Notes under the pieces: model-generated
What the model was told of the DNA's origin: nothing
Seen by the model: the letters and a program-made list of their open reading frames with translations, nothing else
Databases searched by the model: none
Shown here: in pieces, positions 28,264-39,600 of the stretch
Layout: each line of letters starts with the position of its first letter
Position numbering within the stretch: position 1 is the first letter of the stretch
Assembly: GCA_022925895.1 (NCBI GenBank)
Contig: JAKSYS010000460.1
Location: 1-50,919, forward strand
Source: Fragilaria crotonensis
Lineage: Eukaryota > Bacillariophyta > Fragilariophyceae > Fragilariales > Fragilariaceae
Reading direction: 5' to 3'
Length of the DNA: 50,919 nt
Program-made: the position numbers and the translations under genes

Positions 28264-31200
28264 ATGGCATGGCTGTTTCTTGCGACAACCGGTGGAGGTC
28301 GGGTCGCAGCGTTTGCCACATCCACCTTTCGCCCATTTTCATCTCAAGCATTTGTCAAAAAGTCTGCAGCGTCGACCATAGTGAGAGCATCGACGTTGGC
28401 AACTCCCTCCACAGATTTAATCAAGTCCCTGGATGTGACACATCCTGCATATGAAGTGCTTCAGAAAGATGTCGTTGCCGAGTATGGAGCCTTCTGCACT
28501 CTCTATCGCCATAAACAATCGGGTGCTGAACTTTTGTCGGTTGCCAGTGACGATGATAACAAAGTATTTGGCATCACGTTTCGCACTCCACCAAGTGATT
28601 CGACTGGTGTACCTCATATTCTGGAACATTCCGTGCTCTGTGGAAGTCGCAAATACACTACCAAGGATCCATTTGTGCAGTTGCTGCAAGGGTCTTTGCA
28701 AACCTTTTTGAATGCATTCACATACCCTGATCGCACGTGTTACGTGGTTGCATCTCAGAATGAGAAGGACTTCTACAATCTCATCAATGTTTACACCGAC
28801 GCGGTCTTCTTTCCTCGCGCTACTCAAGATCCTATGGTGCATGCACAAGAAGGTTGGCACTTGGAACTCGAGTCGAAGGATGATCCTCTCGTCTACAAGG
28901 GTGTGGTGTACAACGAAATGAAAGGAGTGTATTCTAGTTCCGATTCTCTTATGAATCGAGAATCCCAGCGAAGCATCTTTCCCGATAACACCTATGGCGT
29001 GGACAGCGGTGGTGATCCAGCCGTCATCCCTGAACTCAGTTTTGAGCAGTTTGCCGATTTCCATGCCAAATTCTACCACCCATCCAACGCCCGTATTTAC
29101 TTCGCTGGGGACGATGACGTACGCACGCGTTTGGAGTTGATGGATTCCTACCTCAAAGATTTCTCGCCGTCGCCAGAAAGTAAACCTGCGAGTGTGATCG
29201 AATTTCAAAAGAAAACGTTTAAGGAGCCCGTCAGACAGCGTCACTCGTATCCCGCTGGCGCGGACCAGGAAGAAACGCACTATCTGACAGTCAATTGGTT
29301 GCTCAATGACGAACCAATGACGTCCGAGCAAGAGTTGACTCTTAACATTTTGGATCATTTGCTGATGGGCACCACGTCGTCCATTTTGAGGAAGACGCTA
29401 ATGGAAAGCGGGCTTGGTGCGGCCGTCACTGGTGGTGGATTGAGCGATGAGTTATTGCAAGCGACTTTTTCAGTCGGTCTCAAGGGTATCCAACCTGAAA
29501 ATGTGCCTAAAGTGGAACAATTGATTTACGAGACTCTAGAGAAGGCGGCCGAAGAAGGGTTCACTGATAATGCCATTGCCTCATCGATGAATACCATTGA
29601 ATTTTCGGTACGTAGATGATTTTGTTTTGCTTCGCCTCTGTGGGCTTTTCATTCTCCTAATAACACACTCTTCTCTTATCAGATGCGTGAATTTAATACG
29701 GGATCCTTTCCCCGTCTCCTTTCCTTCATGTTGGGATCGATGTCCAAATGGATCTACGACGAATCTCCCACGGAAGGACTCAAGTTCGAAGAACCTCTCG
29801 CCGCTCTGAAGGCGAAGATCGATGAATCTGGATCTAAAGTCTTCCAAGATTTGATTCGTGACTTGCTAGTCAAGAACACTCACCGCACGACTATCGAAAT
29901 GGTGCCTTCCAAAACTATGGAAGCCGAACTATTGAAGGACGAACAGGATCGCTTGGCAGCTATCAAGGCTAGCATGTCGGATGAGCAATTGGAGGACGTC
30001 ATTGCTAAAACTATCGAGCTCAAGAAGATTCAAGCCGCCGAGGATCCTCCGGAAGCACGTGCGACCATTCCTAGCTTGCAGTTGAGTGATCTTAGGAGAG
30101 AGGTTCCGGAGTATCCAATTGCCGTTTCCGAGAATGAGTCCAATTCAGGGGTGACCGTTGTTCGCCATGAAATGGGATCTACTTCAGGAATCGCTTACGC
30201 TGCCCTAGGACTTGATATTTCCATGTTGCCATTGGAGGACATTCCTCTTCTTCCGCTCCTTACTCGCATCATGATGGAAACCGGAGCAGGTGACTATGAC
30301 TCAGTGGCCTTGTCGCAGCGCATTGGAATTTACACTGGTGGGATTGGAGTCGACATCTTAGACACCCCTGTCAAACGCACTGGAGTTGCGGGAACATCAT
30401 CACTGACTGCGAAGCTATGGTTACGAAACTTGTCATTAAAGGCAAAGCCACGAGCGAGAACATGGACGAGCTTTTCGCGCTCTTCGTTGATCCTCACTGA
30501 TGCGAAACTCGACAGTCAGAGCAAGGTGGTGGAGATGCTCAAGGAAAAGAAAGCGCGCATGGAGTCAAGCATTCAAGGCAGCGGCCACTCGTACGCCTTG
30601 TCGTATGCGCGCCCGATACACGGCGGCGGGGTACATTGATGAGAAAATGGGTGGAATCTCCCATTTGACCGTCGTTAAGAACTTTTGATCAGGCTGAGAA
30701 TGATTGGCCAACTCTCCTAGCAAGGCTACAAAAAATTCGCAGCAGCATCTTGGAACACCCTGCAGTCCGTGATGGCATGTTCCTAGATATCACAGGAGAC
30801 GCCGCTGTCTTGAAGAATGTGGAACTGTCAATCGAAGCATTCATAAACGAATTGCCCGGATCCAATAACGGCCAAAAACTCCCTGACTTTTACGGCCAGA
30901 ACCATCCGTGGGTAGAGGAGGCAAAGAAGGAAATGGCGGAGCGGGCACCTCTTGCCGATGAAGGGTTTGTCGTTCCCACCCAAGTGTCGTATGTGGGCAA
31001 GGGAGGACGCATCTATGACAACGGCGAAGCCTTGTCGGGATCAGCCACGGTTGTGTCAAGATTCTTGCGCACGGGTTACTTGTGGGACCACGTCCGTGTC
31101 ATGGGTGGCGCGTACGGTGGCATGTGCACATTTGCTCAAGGATCCGGATTTTTCGGTTTTCTGAGCTACCGCGATCCCAATTTGGCCAAGACTTTGGATA

Positions 31201-31547
31201 TCTACGACGCTGCGGCTGATGCACTCATGGCAGCTGCGGATGAGCTCGAGCAGGATCCGCAAGCGCTCGCTACTGCCATAATCGGTACCATTGGCGACAT
31301 GGATGGCGCACTCAGCGCCGACCAAAAGGGATGGACAGCGTTCACCAGATGGATGACGCGTGAGACCGCGGAAGATCGTCAGCGTTTCCGTGATGAGGTC
31401 CTGAATACCAAGGCTTCTGATTTCAGAGATTTTGCTGAGCGTCTCCGTAACATGAAGAACCCATCTGTAGCTGTAGTAAGTTCCAAGGCCGCTTTCGAAG
31501 CCGCTGCCAAAGACGGCAAGGTGTTGACTTTGATGGATGTTGTGTGA
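28264..31547 (+). CDS. PREP: Presequence protease PreP (M16C metallopeptidase), with frame breaks
   Basis: Exon 1 28264..29607 and exon 2 from 29683, phase 0, 75-nt intron (GTACGT...ATCAG); about 1,070 residues. The first ~45 residues are Ala/Ser/Arg-rich with FRPFSSQAF, an organelle presequence. The inverted zinc site HILEH is residues 118-122, in the usual VPHILEHSVLCGS context, followed by the characteristic LNAFTYPDRTCYVVAS and a downstream Glu in VVYNEMKGVYSS. PreP degrades cleaved targeting peptides in mitochondria and chloroplasts. The C-terminal M16C part (GGAYGGMCTFAQGSGFFGFLSYRDPN) is intact. Between about 30400 and 30690 the frame changes four times (near 30400, 30489, the CCC at 30612-30614, and the TTTT at 30683-30686), although homologous sequence continues throughout. 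Probable assembly indels. The start could be extended by an unseen 5' exon. Confidence 0.88.
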
Positions 31548-32426
31548 GCAACAGCAGCATAGAATAAGTGTACTGGATAGAGTTACCGGAAATCGTCGTC
31601 CCTTTGTTAGTGCCTCCTGCTTTTAGTAGCTAGAAGCTAGATCCCATGTGAAATAGTGGCAGCCTAAATCGATTCCTCCTTTCCTGTTAGCTAGCCCTGA
31701 TATGTTGTTCGAAATCCTTGAAAGCACCCAATGCTTTGTGTCACATTTCTTTAGAAACGAAAGTGGGTTCCCTTGTCATGGACGATTTCAGAAACGCATA
31801 CTGTATACGTTCCTGTACGTACCGCACTGTCGCGTGGAGATTGTATGTAGCTCCTACACATGTATGCATGGTATAGGTCGATTAGAAGTAGGGATTCCAT
31901 AAGAATGCAGTTAAATGACGTCAATCATGACGTCACTGTATTAGGCCTTCACGTTCTCCCTACGGTCATACAGTACTCCAGTAAGACAGTAGAGCATGCT
32001 CATTGGTATCCCTTGACGTCATTTCACTGCATTCGGATCGGATCCATGCAAAATGCGACTTCTGCAAATACGATTGAAGGAAGTGTGTGCTGTACCACGT
32101 CACCACGTCATTCAACGTCTCCTTTACGCAATTGCAATCAATAGCATTTCGATTTCATGTGTGCTACTTTCTCTTTATGTTTTTCGTGTATCATATGTGA
32201 TATGACGAATACTCGTTCATTATAATAATACAATTCCGACGCTTCCCCAGAGTTCGCTGAACATATCGGTACGCTTGTACGAGGGATGTACACGCAGGCC
32301 TCGCATTTCCGACACACAAACGGCTCATCTGTTTTGCTGTTGCTCGTGTCCCGTGTGTGCCCATGTGTTTTCGCCAGAAACAGATTTATTTTATGTCCCG
32401 AGTCGTTGATCGAATCGTTCCGTCAG
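31548..32426. other. Intergenic gap with CRE-like palindromes
   Basis: No gene. It contains three TGACGTCA palindromes (separate entry) and ends at the long-TIR element. Confidence 0.5.
31916..32021. promoter_or_regulatory. Three perfect TGACGTCA (CRE/bZIP) palindromes
   Basis: TGACGTCA occurs at 31916-31923, 31928-31935 and 32014-32021. This is the bZIP/CRE core; in diatoms CO2/cAMP-responsive elements share the TGACGT core. Which gene they serve is unknown: PreP ends 370 bp before, and the CRAL-TRIO gene starts 1.5 kb after. Confidence 0.5.
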
Positions 32427-33479
32427 GGGAATGCCTAATGCACTAAAACTTAAGGAGCAAACTAAACACTAAACCAATCAGAATCCGCGGAGACGTCATC
32501 ATTTCGAGTTTCGTCCTCAATGACTATTTGCACCCCCCCCTCTCTAAATAAAGCACTTCGATCGAGGCTTTGAAAAATTCGATCATGCATATTCGTATAC
32601 ATACATAATCTTAGACACATGTAAGAGAGGATCTTCATGTGCATTCGAGTTTTGAACTCACATTCATTTATGCAAATGCATGGGCATACGATATATACGA
32701 TATACGTAATCTGTATGCACACCAAGGACTTGTATGCATACATTGTACCAGGTTGGCGTGTCTTCGTACAAATCGGCTCCTGAAATACTACGAAGACAAA
32801 TCAACGATCGTCTGATACTGGATGTCTACGGGAGTTTGTCGTCGTGTGTACTACAGTAGCACGTGACATGTATTGATATGAAAAACAGTAAATCGATACG
32901 AATGCAACTACTTCAGTACGAGTAATGCTACTACGACAGTACGCCATACAACATGTTTCCGTACGCCGGTGTTGTTGTCAGGTGAGACCCTTGGAAAAAA
33001 TGCGATGAAAATCAATCAAAACAGCTTCACTCCCATGGTCACTACAACTGACAGACTACAATTGCTACATGAATAGAGGATACAGATTGGAAAGTTAAAA
33101 AAAGGGTCAACTACAAGAGAATGGACCCTCAACTGTCAACAGTTGAGGGTCCATTGTCGCAAAATACAATTTAATTGTTTTGTGCTCATCCGGATGCGTA
33201 CCAGTCTTTTCAAGACCGTTTCTACGTGATTCTACCTACTGTGGACTACGTAAGTTTAATAGTGCAGTACTATTTTCCTTATCTAATTTCAAAACTGGAC
33301 GTTGAAAACGTAGCGTTGCGATGCCGGCGTGCAATTTGAATATACATTTATATGCATGTATAAGATAACGATCACCTCAGATGACTATTTTTACCCCTCT
33401 CCCCTATGACGTCTCCGCGGATTCTGATTGGTTTAGGGCTTTAGTTTGCTCCTTAAGTTTTAGTGCATTAGGCATTCCC
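32427..33479. mobile_element. Non-autonomous DNA transposon, 1,053 bp, with ~74-bp TIRs
   Basis: The left end (32427 to about 32500, beginning GGGAATGCCTAATGCAC) is mirrored at the right end (about 33408-33479). The first 40 positions match exactly, a short mismatch follows, then about 31 more match. Flanks TTCCGTCAG and TCCGTGCAG are similar but not identical, so a degraded 8-9 bp target duplication is possible. Long TIRs and such a duplication suggest a Mutator-like (MULE) derivative. There is no transposase; the interior is AT-rich with a central 17-bp-arm palindrome. Confidence 0.8.
33120..33155. repeat. 36-nt near-perfect palindrome (17-bp arms, 2-nt loop)
   Basis: 33120-33136 is the exact reverse complement of 33139-33155, core GGACCCTCAACTGT. 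It is located inside the long-TIR element and would form a strong hairpin. Confidence 0.9.
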
Positions 33480-33520
33480 TCCGTGCAGGTTTCAATTATA
33501 TTTTATAACACCATAATTGC

Positions 33521-34564
33521 ATGGCCAAGCGCATGCATACAAACATAAAAAAGACAATGTGCCTCCAACCTCTTCCTGCGCCCGGCTGCGAAAGCTCACG
33601 ACGAAAGACAAAGAAGGATGGTGTAGAGTATCGGCTTAGGGCAAAAGTCCGAGTTCTCTGTAACTCGACCATGCTGGAGCAGAAACAAACTGACCCTATG
33701 CCTTGCAACAGTGATCCTTCAGGCACTTCTGCTTCAATCGAGGACACATGGGAGAATGTTGCCTTCTTTATTCAATATTGGAATCTCTCGGATCAAGAGG
33801 CTGTCAACTTACTAGAAGTCCGAGATCGCTTGTCGGACATTCAACATCCGCTCAATCGACCTGGTCCCGTGGTACGATTCATGCGCGCAAGGGAGTTTCA
33901 TGTTGATCGAAGTGAAAGTGTGTTTCGGGAGGCAGTGGCATGGAGGTCTCAAAATGGCGTGGACAGTATTCTGAAGGATTGGAATCCTCCGCAGGAGATT
34001 TTGGATAGTTATCCGGGAGCCATTATCAAGGGCACTGACCACTGTGGTGATCCAATTTTTGTTTCACGAACGGGAGTGACGGACCTCTATGGGATGGTGG
34101 AAAAGTTCGGTGAAGAGGCAATGATTCGATATGAAATCTACAGACGTGAGGCTGCCATGGAAGGCGCTTGGGTTCAAGAATGGGAGAGGGCTGCAGGTCG
34201 ACCCATTCGCCACACAGTGGTCATTGAAGACCTTAAAGGTCTCAATATGCGCCATTTGGCGAAAAAGGTGACCAAATTCTACGGCCAGGTTTGCGATATT
34301 GATAGCAAATATTATCCCGAGACGAACAAAAAGATTGTCATTATTCGAGCGCCAACCGTCTTCCGACTCGTTTGGAGTGTCGTGAAGCACTTCTTTGATC
34401 CACGCGTGGTCAGCAAAATGGAATTTTGCGGGGAGAATTATCATGATGTTCTCGGGAAGTACATGGATCTCCATGTGTTGCCCCCGTGCATTTTTCCGGA
34501 AGGCAAGGGCGAAGCAGTGGAGGGTTTGCCGTCACGTTTCGAAGGTGGAACTGTGGCCTACTAG
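33521..34564 (+). CDS. CRAL-TRIO (Sec14-like) lipid-binding protein
   Basis: 347 residues from the ATG at 33521, TAG at 34562. The true start may be Met51 (33671), because residues 1-50 are basic, unconserved-looking and lie just 41 bp past a transposon end. The CRAL-TRIO-N helix region carries VVRFMRAREFHVDRSESVFREAVAWR. The lipid-binding domain runs from about residue 165 to 320, with GDPIFVSRTGV, HTVVIEDLKGLNMRHL and YPETNKKIVIIRAPTVFRLVW, and ends at LPPCIFPEGKGE. Sec14-like proteins bind or exchange phosphoinositides, phosphatidylcholine or other hydrophobic ligands between membranes; the ligand here is unknown. Single exon, frame intact. Confidence 0.85.
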   Translation: MAKRMHTNIKKTMCLQPLPAPGCESSRRKTKKDGVEYRLRAKVRVLCNSTMLEQKQTDPMPCNSDPSGTSASIEDTWENVAFFIQYWNLSDQEAVNLLEVRDRLSDIQHPLNRPGPVVRFMRAREFHVDRSESVFREAVAWRSQNGVDSILKDWNPPQEILDSYPGAIIKGTDHCGDPIFVSRTGVTDLYGMVEKFGEEAMIRYEIYRREAAMEGAWVQEWERAAGRPIRHTVVIEDLKGLNMRHLAKKVTKFYGQVCDIDSKYYPETNKKIVIIRAPTVFRLVWSVVKHFFDPRVVSKMEFCGENYHDVLGKYMDLHVLPPCIFPEGKGEAVEGLPSRFEGGTVAY

Positions 34565-34930
34565 TTCAAGGAGCAGTGTATCGCAGCCTACTTTAACTGT
34601 TTTAAGATTTGCACTTGTACAGTCCATTGTTGTGCGCTGGAATTTATTTCGGGTGGATTAGAGATCATGAATTCACGATGTGTCGGATCTCGTTGTTGAG
34701 CTTAATGAGAGTAACCAGCATGCTTTTTTCGCGGTGCGACGATGACGGCCGTTAGGATGCGCACCTCAACAGGCAGCAGCGGCAGGTCGTGACCGTAATC
34801 CGAGAATGGATTTTTTATTCGAATGATTCAAATTCTCTTTTTCATCGCGATTTCCTCCTCTACAACAACTTTGTTGTCATACCGGTTTGTCATTTAGTGC
34901 TTCGCAATTGTGTGGAGTGAACATATCGGA
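34565..34930. other. Intergenic gap, no gene seen
   Basis: 366 bp between two tandem plus-strand genes; probably 3' UTR of the CRAL-TRIO gene and promoter of the aminopeptidase. Nothing distinctive. Confidence 0.4.
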
Positions 34931-36564
34931 ATGATTTCCTCAACTCGATCATGGTCACATTCCTCCGTGCTTAGAAGCAGGAGTCTTCCATCGTGGAGAG
35001 GCCTCTCGTCGTATGATTTTCTGCAGGCATCGTTGCGGTGGAGGACGCGACTTGCTTTGGACGCAGAGTCGACCGAAGCCGATTTGGTCCCTTTGGACCG
35101 TACCGAATGGGACGCCTTGCTGCAAAAAATCAAGTCTCCTTCCATAAAGGAATGGCTCGAAAGTCAAACTGGAGTGATTCGGGTGCCGAAAAGTCTCGTC
35201 TCGGATGTTGCTCCAGAGTTGCCTGGTTATCCCTCCACGGCAGAGAGTGTTATGTTGCTTAGAATGGAAGCCGACTCCGACCCTTCCGAAGGGGGCTTCT
35301 TGCCTCCATCCAAGCATTGGCATGCTCTGGCCAATGTTAGATCGGAAACAGCGCATCGAGTACAAGGTGTTGGTAGTGTGACGGACGCTGTCGATTCCTA
35401 TCTCTCGTCCTGCTACACGTTTGATCGATATCAGGCACGCAAGAAGACTGAAAGCACAAAGCCACTTCTCAGACTTTACTTTCCGGACCTGCCTAAAGAA
35501 TCTGCAGCACTCATGGGCGCTATCTATTGGGCTCAAGATCTCATTTCGGCTCCAGCAAATGACTTGACACCGGGCGCCTTGCAACACGCGGCTCAAGACT
35601 GGGCCAACTCTGTGGCACACGTGGAAATTGAAACCGTTGTGGGAGACAACCTTCTAACTTATAATGGCACTCTTTCCACCCACTATGGTTGTGGCATGAT
35701 CCATGCTGTTGGTCGAGGTGCGCAAGAACCGGATCGAGAACCTCGTTTGATAATGCTCCGATACAGGCCGCCGGCAACCACAACAACCACCAACACGCCC
35801 CAGCGTCACCACGCGCACCAATAGCCTTGGTTGGCAAAGGAGTCACTTTTGACACGGGTGGTCTCAACTTAAAATCTGGGGAGAATATGCTGAATATGAA
35901 GAAAGACATGGGCGGAGCAGCACTTGCGCTGGGACTTCTGCGAGTTTTGGTGGAGAGGAACTTCCCGAACCCCATTGATTGCTGGATTCCAGCAGTCGAG
36001 AATGTAATGGACGGCAATTCGTATCGACCAGGAGATATCTTGACGAGTGTCAATGGCACCACGACCGAGATTGGAAATACCGACGCTGAAGGCCGACTAA
36101 TTCTGGCTGACACCCTTGCCTTGGCTTGTGCAACGAAACCTGACATGATCTTGGATTTTGCCACTCTGACTGGTGCCCAGCGCGTGGCTCTTGGATTGGA
36201 TATACCTGCAGTTTTCGGAAACGTCCCGCAGCTCATTCCCGAAATCATGATTGCTGCCGAGATGGAACGAGATCCTATCTGGCAGCTTCCGTTATGGGAG
36301 GGATATCGTCATCGTGTGAAGTCTAAGATAGCAGATTACAGAAACGTCCCAAGCGATGGTGGCATGGGCGGAGCCATCACTGCCGCTTTATATCTGAGTG
36401 AATTTGTCGACAGAGATATTCCTTGGTTGCACATTGACTTCAACGGACTCGACAAGAACACGGGTTTAGGACAAGCACAGACGTTGAGAACATTCAATCG
36501 ATTTCTCTGGAGCCACTACGTAGACGATGACATCAATTCCAGAACAAACAATAAACGCAAATAG
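34931..36564 (+). CDS. M17 leucyl aminopeptidase, one frame break
   Basis: About 543 residues from the ATG at 34931 (the open frame begins earlier without an ATG). The N-terminus (MISSTRSWSHSSVLRSRS) is Ser/Arg-rich, suggesting an organelle presequence. The N-terminal domain is variable. The catalytic domain has the M17 signatures: ISAPANDLTPG, then VGKGVTFDTGGLNLK with metal-binding Lys/Asp, MKKDMGGAA, and the family signature NTDAEGRL (near 36080). M17 enzymes are two-metal, usually hexameric peptidases that trim N-terminal residues during protein turnover. The frame breaks near 35771 (AGGCCGCCGG): the upstream frame would end at 35824, while the downstream frame continues to 36564. The break falls in a low-conservation His/Asn/Pro linker, so one missing or extra base is enough. 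Confidence 0.87.
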
Positions 36565-36673
36565 ACTTTTCAAAACATTTACATTGAATCTGACCGCGCC
36601 AGCGCTGTATCTAGGTCACTCTAGGATTCAAGATTTCCAAAATCTTGTTCCGAGTTGTTGACACTCACTACGG

Positions 36674-39600
36674 TCAGAATTGCCACAGTTCTTCGTCCAT
36701 CGCCAATCTGCTCCACTGTTTGCACACCAATCCAGCATTGTAAATCTCATCGTTGGACAAAAACGAAAAGACCGCCAATGCAGTCGTCTTGGGCTGCTCT
36801 GGGAGCTCCCCAAAGTACGGCAGAGTAGCTTCCTTTTGTCCTGGACTGAGCTGTCGCTTTTGTTTACTTGAATAGGGGTCGTATCCGAGGCGAACCCCTG
36901 GTGTTCTTGGAACGGTTACTGTGGGGGATTCCGGTCGGGATTCTTTTATTGCCTCGTTAATTTCCAACGCCACTTCAGGCAGCACCGGTTGAGAAGCTTC
37001 AGATGAAGACACTGGATGAAGTCCTACCGATGCTTCAACCACTTCCTCTACTTGGCATTGAAATGGTTTAAGAGCTTCAGTCGGAGTTGACGGATGCGCT
37101 TCTTTCAACGACTCGTCCATTTCCATCACCTCGTCAGGCTGCACTGGTTGAAAAGGTTGAGTGGGAGGTGGTTCTTTCGATGACTTATCATCGGTCAACG
37201 CCACCAAGTCAGGTTGTCTTGGTTTAGACTCGACAATTGGCGTTGCCGGAGGTAGCTCAGTCGACGACGATTCAAGGGTATCGACTGGTTCGGATCCAGC
37301 AACAAATTCGTCGTCTTTTGGATCAGGGTCGGACATGACTGTGTCTAGCGGAGGATCACTAATTGGTGGCGACACCGAGGTTGCGTTGGGTTCCACTGGA
37401 GGTGTCGACATAAGCCTTACAGGTTCGGCAACACCAAGTGTCGCAGTAGGATTCATTTTCTTTTCAGCAACTGGTGTCGCAACCGTTTTCGCGGTTTCAG
37501 GAGCATCAGTGGTCGTGACAGACTTAGGCTCGCTAACGTTTGTTTTGTTAGATACCGAGGCTGCACGTGGAGGCGGTTTGGTTGTTGCTGTTGCAGATTC
37601 ACTTTGCCTACCACTCTTTGACACGTTGCCAGAGCTTTGCTGGGCATGAGCATGCGAAGAGGAGCCTTGATGATGCATCGCCATACCCATTGTGGGGTAT
37701 CCCACTGGAGGGTGCGCCATCGAGGGATGTCCCATGTAGTGAGGCGGAGGACCTGGAGGCGCACTGCGTGGGGAGTACAGGTGATGCGGGGGAGGACTGG
37801 GGCGCATCATGTGATGCGGCGGGTGATGCTGGCCGTGGTGACCGTGAGTGTGATGAGTAGGGCTTGGAGATGGTGCAGCATGCCTCCACCGGATGCCGAT
37901 GGCGGGGCGTTAATAGTACGGGGTTGTGGTGGAGGAGCGTTTTACCTTTCCAGCATCATCGGCTGTTTGCATGGCAAACTCAGCGCCTCGGTGATCCTTA
38001 TCTTTCGTCGTTTGTCGATCAAAGCTTGCGATCCCACGTAATTCAAACAATCAACGCACTTGCACTTGTTTCCACACATGACGCCTGCTTGGAAACACTG
38101 AACAGGCGGAGAGGGGCATGTGAGGGCGGAGTAGATAAAACAAAACAAAATGAGGAACGGCAACACTAACCTCGCAGTACTTTTTAAGGCATTCCGACCG
38201 TTTACATTTGCATCCCATATTGTGCGCACTTTGAGGTGTTGCCCCAGTCGGACGGGGGTCGACTCGAGCAATAATTCGGGGTTTGAATGCATTAGGGTTC
38301 TTGGCACGAGTATCCTTCATCGCCTTGTTTCGAATGTCCTCGTGCTCAATGTTGTTTCTGCAGTCGTTGCAATTACAGCCGTCACAAACCAATTCAGCAG
38401 CGAAGCATTCACAGTACAACTTAAGACATTTAGATTTTTTGCAATTGCAAGGGTTGCGTCGGTCACTGGATGATACCGTCGACTTTTCTGACGGCGTACT
38501 TGCTACCCTTGGAGGCCTGTGGGCACTGGTTGGAGTTGGCAAGTTCGGGTTTGGTTGGGCTGGTGGATACCGAGAAGCGGAGGCCGATATGGAAACGGGT
38601 TGACGGCCTGAAATAGACGACGCCGTGTGGAATGGCGATGGATGGCGTGACTGCGAGGGCGGTATACGACTTGGAGGTGGAGCACCAACTTTGACAGGTG
38701 TGTTGATGTCAGCGCGATATGGAGTTCCTCTGTTGTGTTCATAGGCTTGTCCAGGGTGTGTCAGCGATGGTGGTGCCGAGCGTGTAGGCGCCGCATTGCC
38801 ACGGACCATGCTGTTGATTCCTTCCAAACTCCGTCTTGTTTCCAGATTCTTAGCACCTATGTCGCCGATTTCTAAGCGAACGGGACCAGGTGCCTGACGA
38901 CTATCGTACCAAGGCGACCTTCTGTTTCCGCTCCTTTGATGAGATGGTGCTAGGGGCGAGGGGAAAATCTGTCGTTTCGTACTTGATGGCGGTTGACTCA
39001 ATCGTTGCGCCGACGCTGGGTGCGAATGAGGTAAAGTGGACGGATTATCTCCACCACCTTTTTTATCGTAGTACAGTGGAAAATCCTTTCTCTGGAAGGT
39101 CTCACTGGTGAACCGAGAGGCATAGTGCCCGGCATATGCGCTAATTCGTTAATGAAGTTCAAACCAGGCGATTCAAGACGAGTGGATCTGGTTCGACGCT
39201 GGTGAATAGACGGAGGAACTCGCATGCGATCACCATCCTCGACAAGACTCAATCTAGCGTCCAAAACTTCACCTTCCATTGGCAAAGCAGGAGAATCATC
39301 CTCGAAAGAGGCAAACGAAGGTCCCATTGGGGAGAAACCATCCAGATGCCCTCCAGGCGTATCCATCATCCCAAAGCTACCGTACATGCCTATACTTGGC
39401 GTGCCCGCGCTAGTTCCCCAAATGGGCGACCTCTTGAATTTCTGCGGTGAGGTATGCATCCAATGAGTTTCCGCGACGGTGGTGCGATTTAAGTCCCACG
39501 AACAAAACGGCGAATAGCTTACCTTCGCAGAGCCTGTGTTTGACACTGGCGAACGAAAAGGAGACCGGACTTTGGATTTATCCTTTTCAGGTGTACTTTC

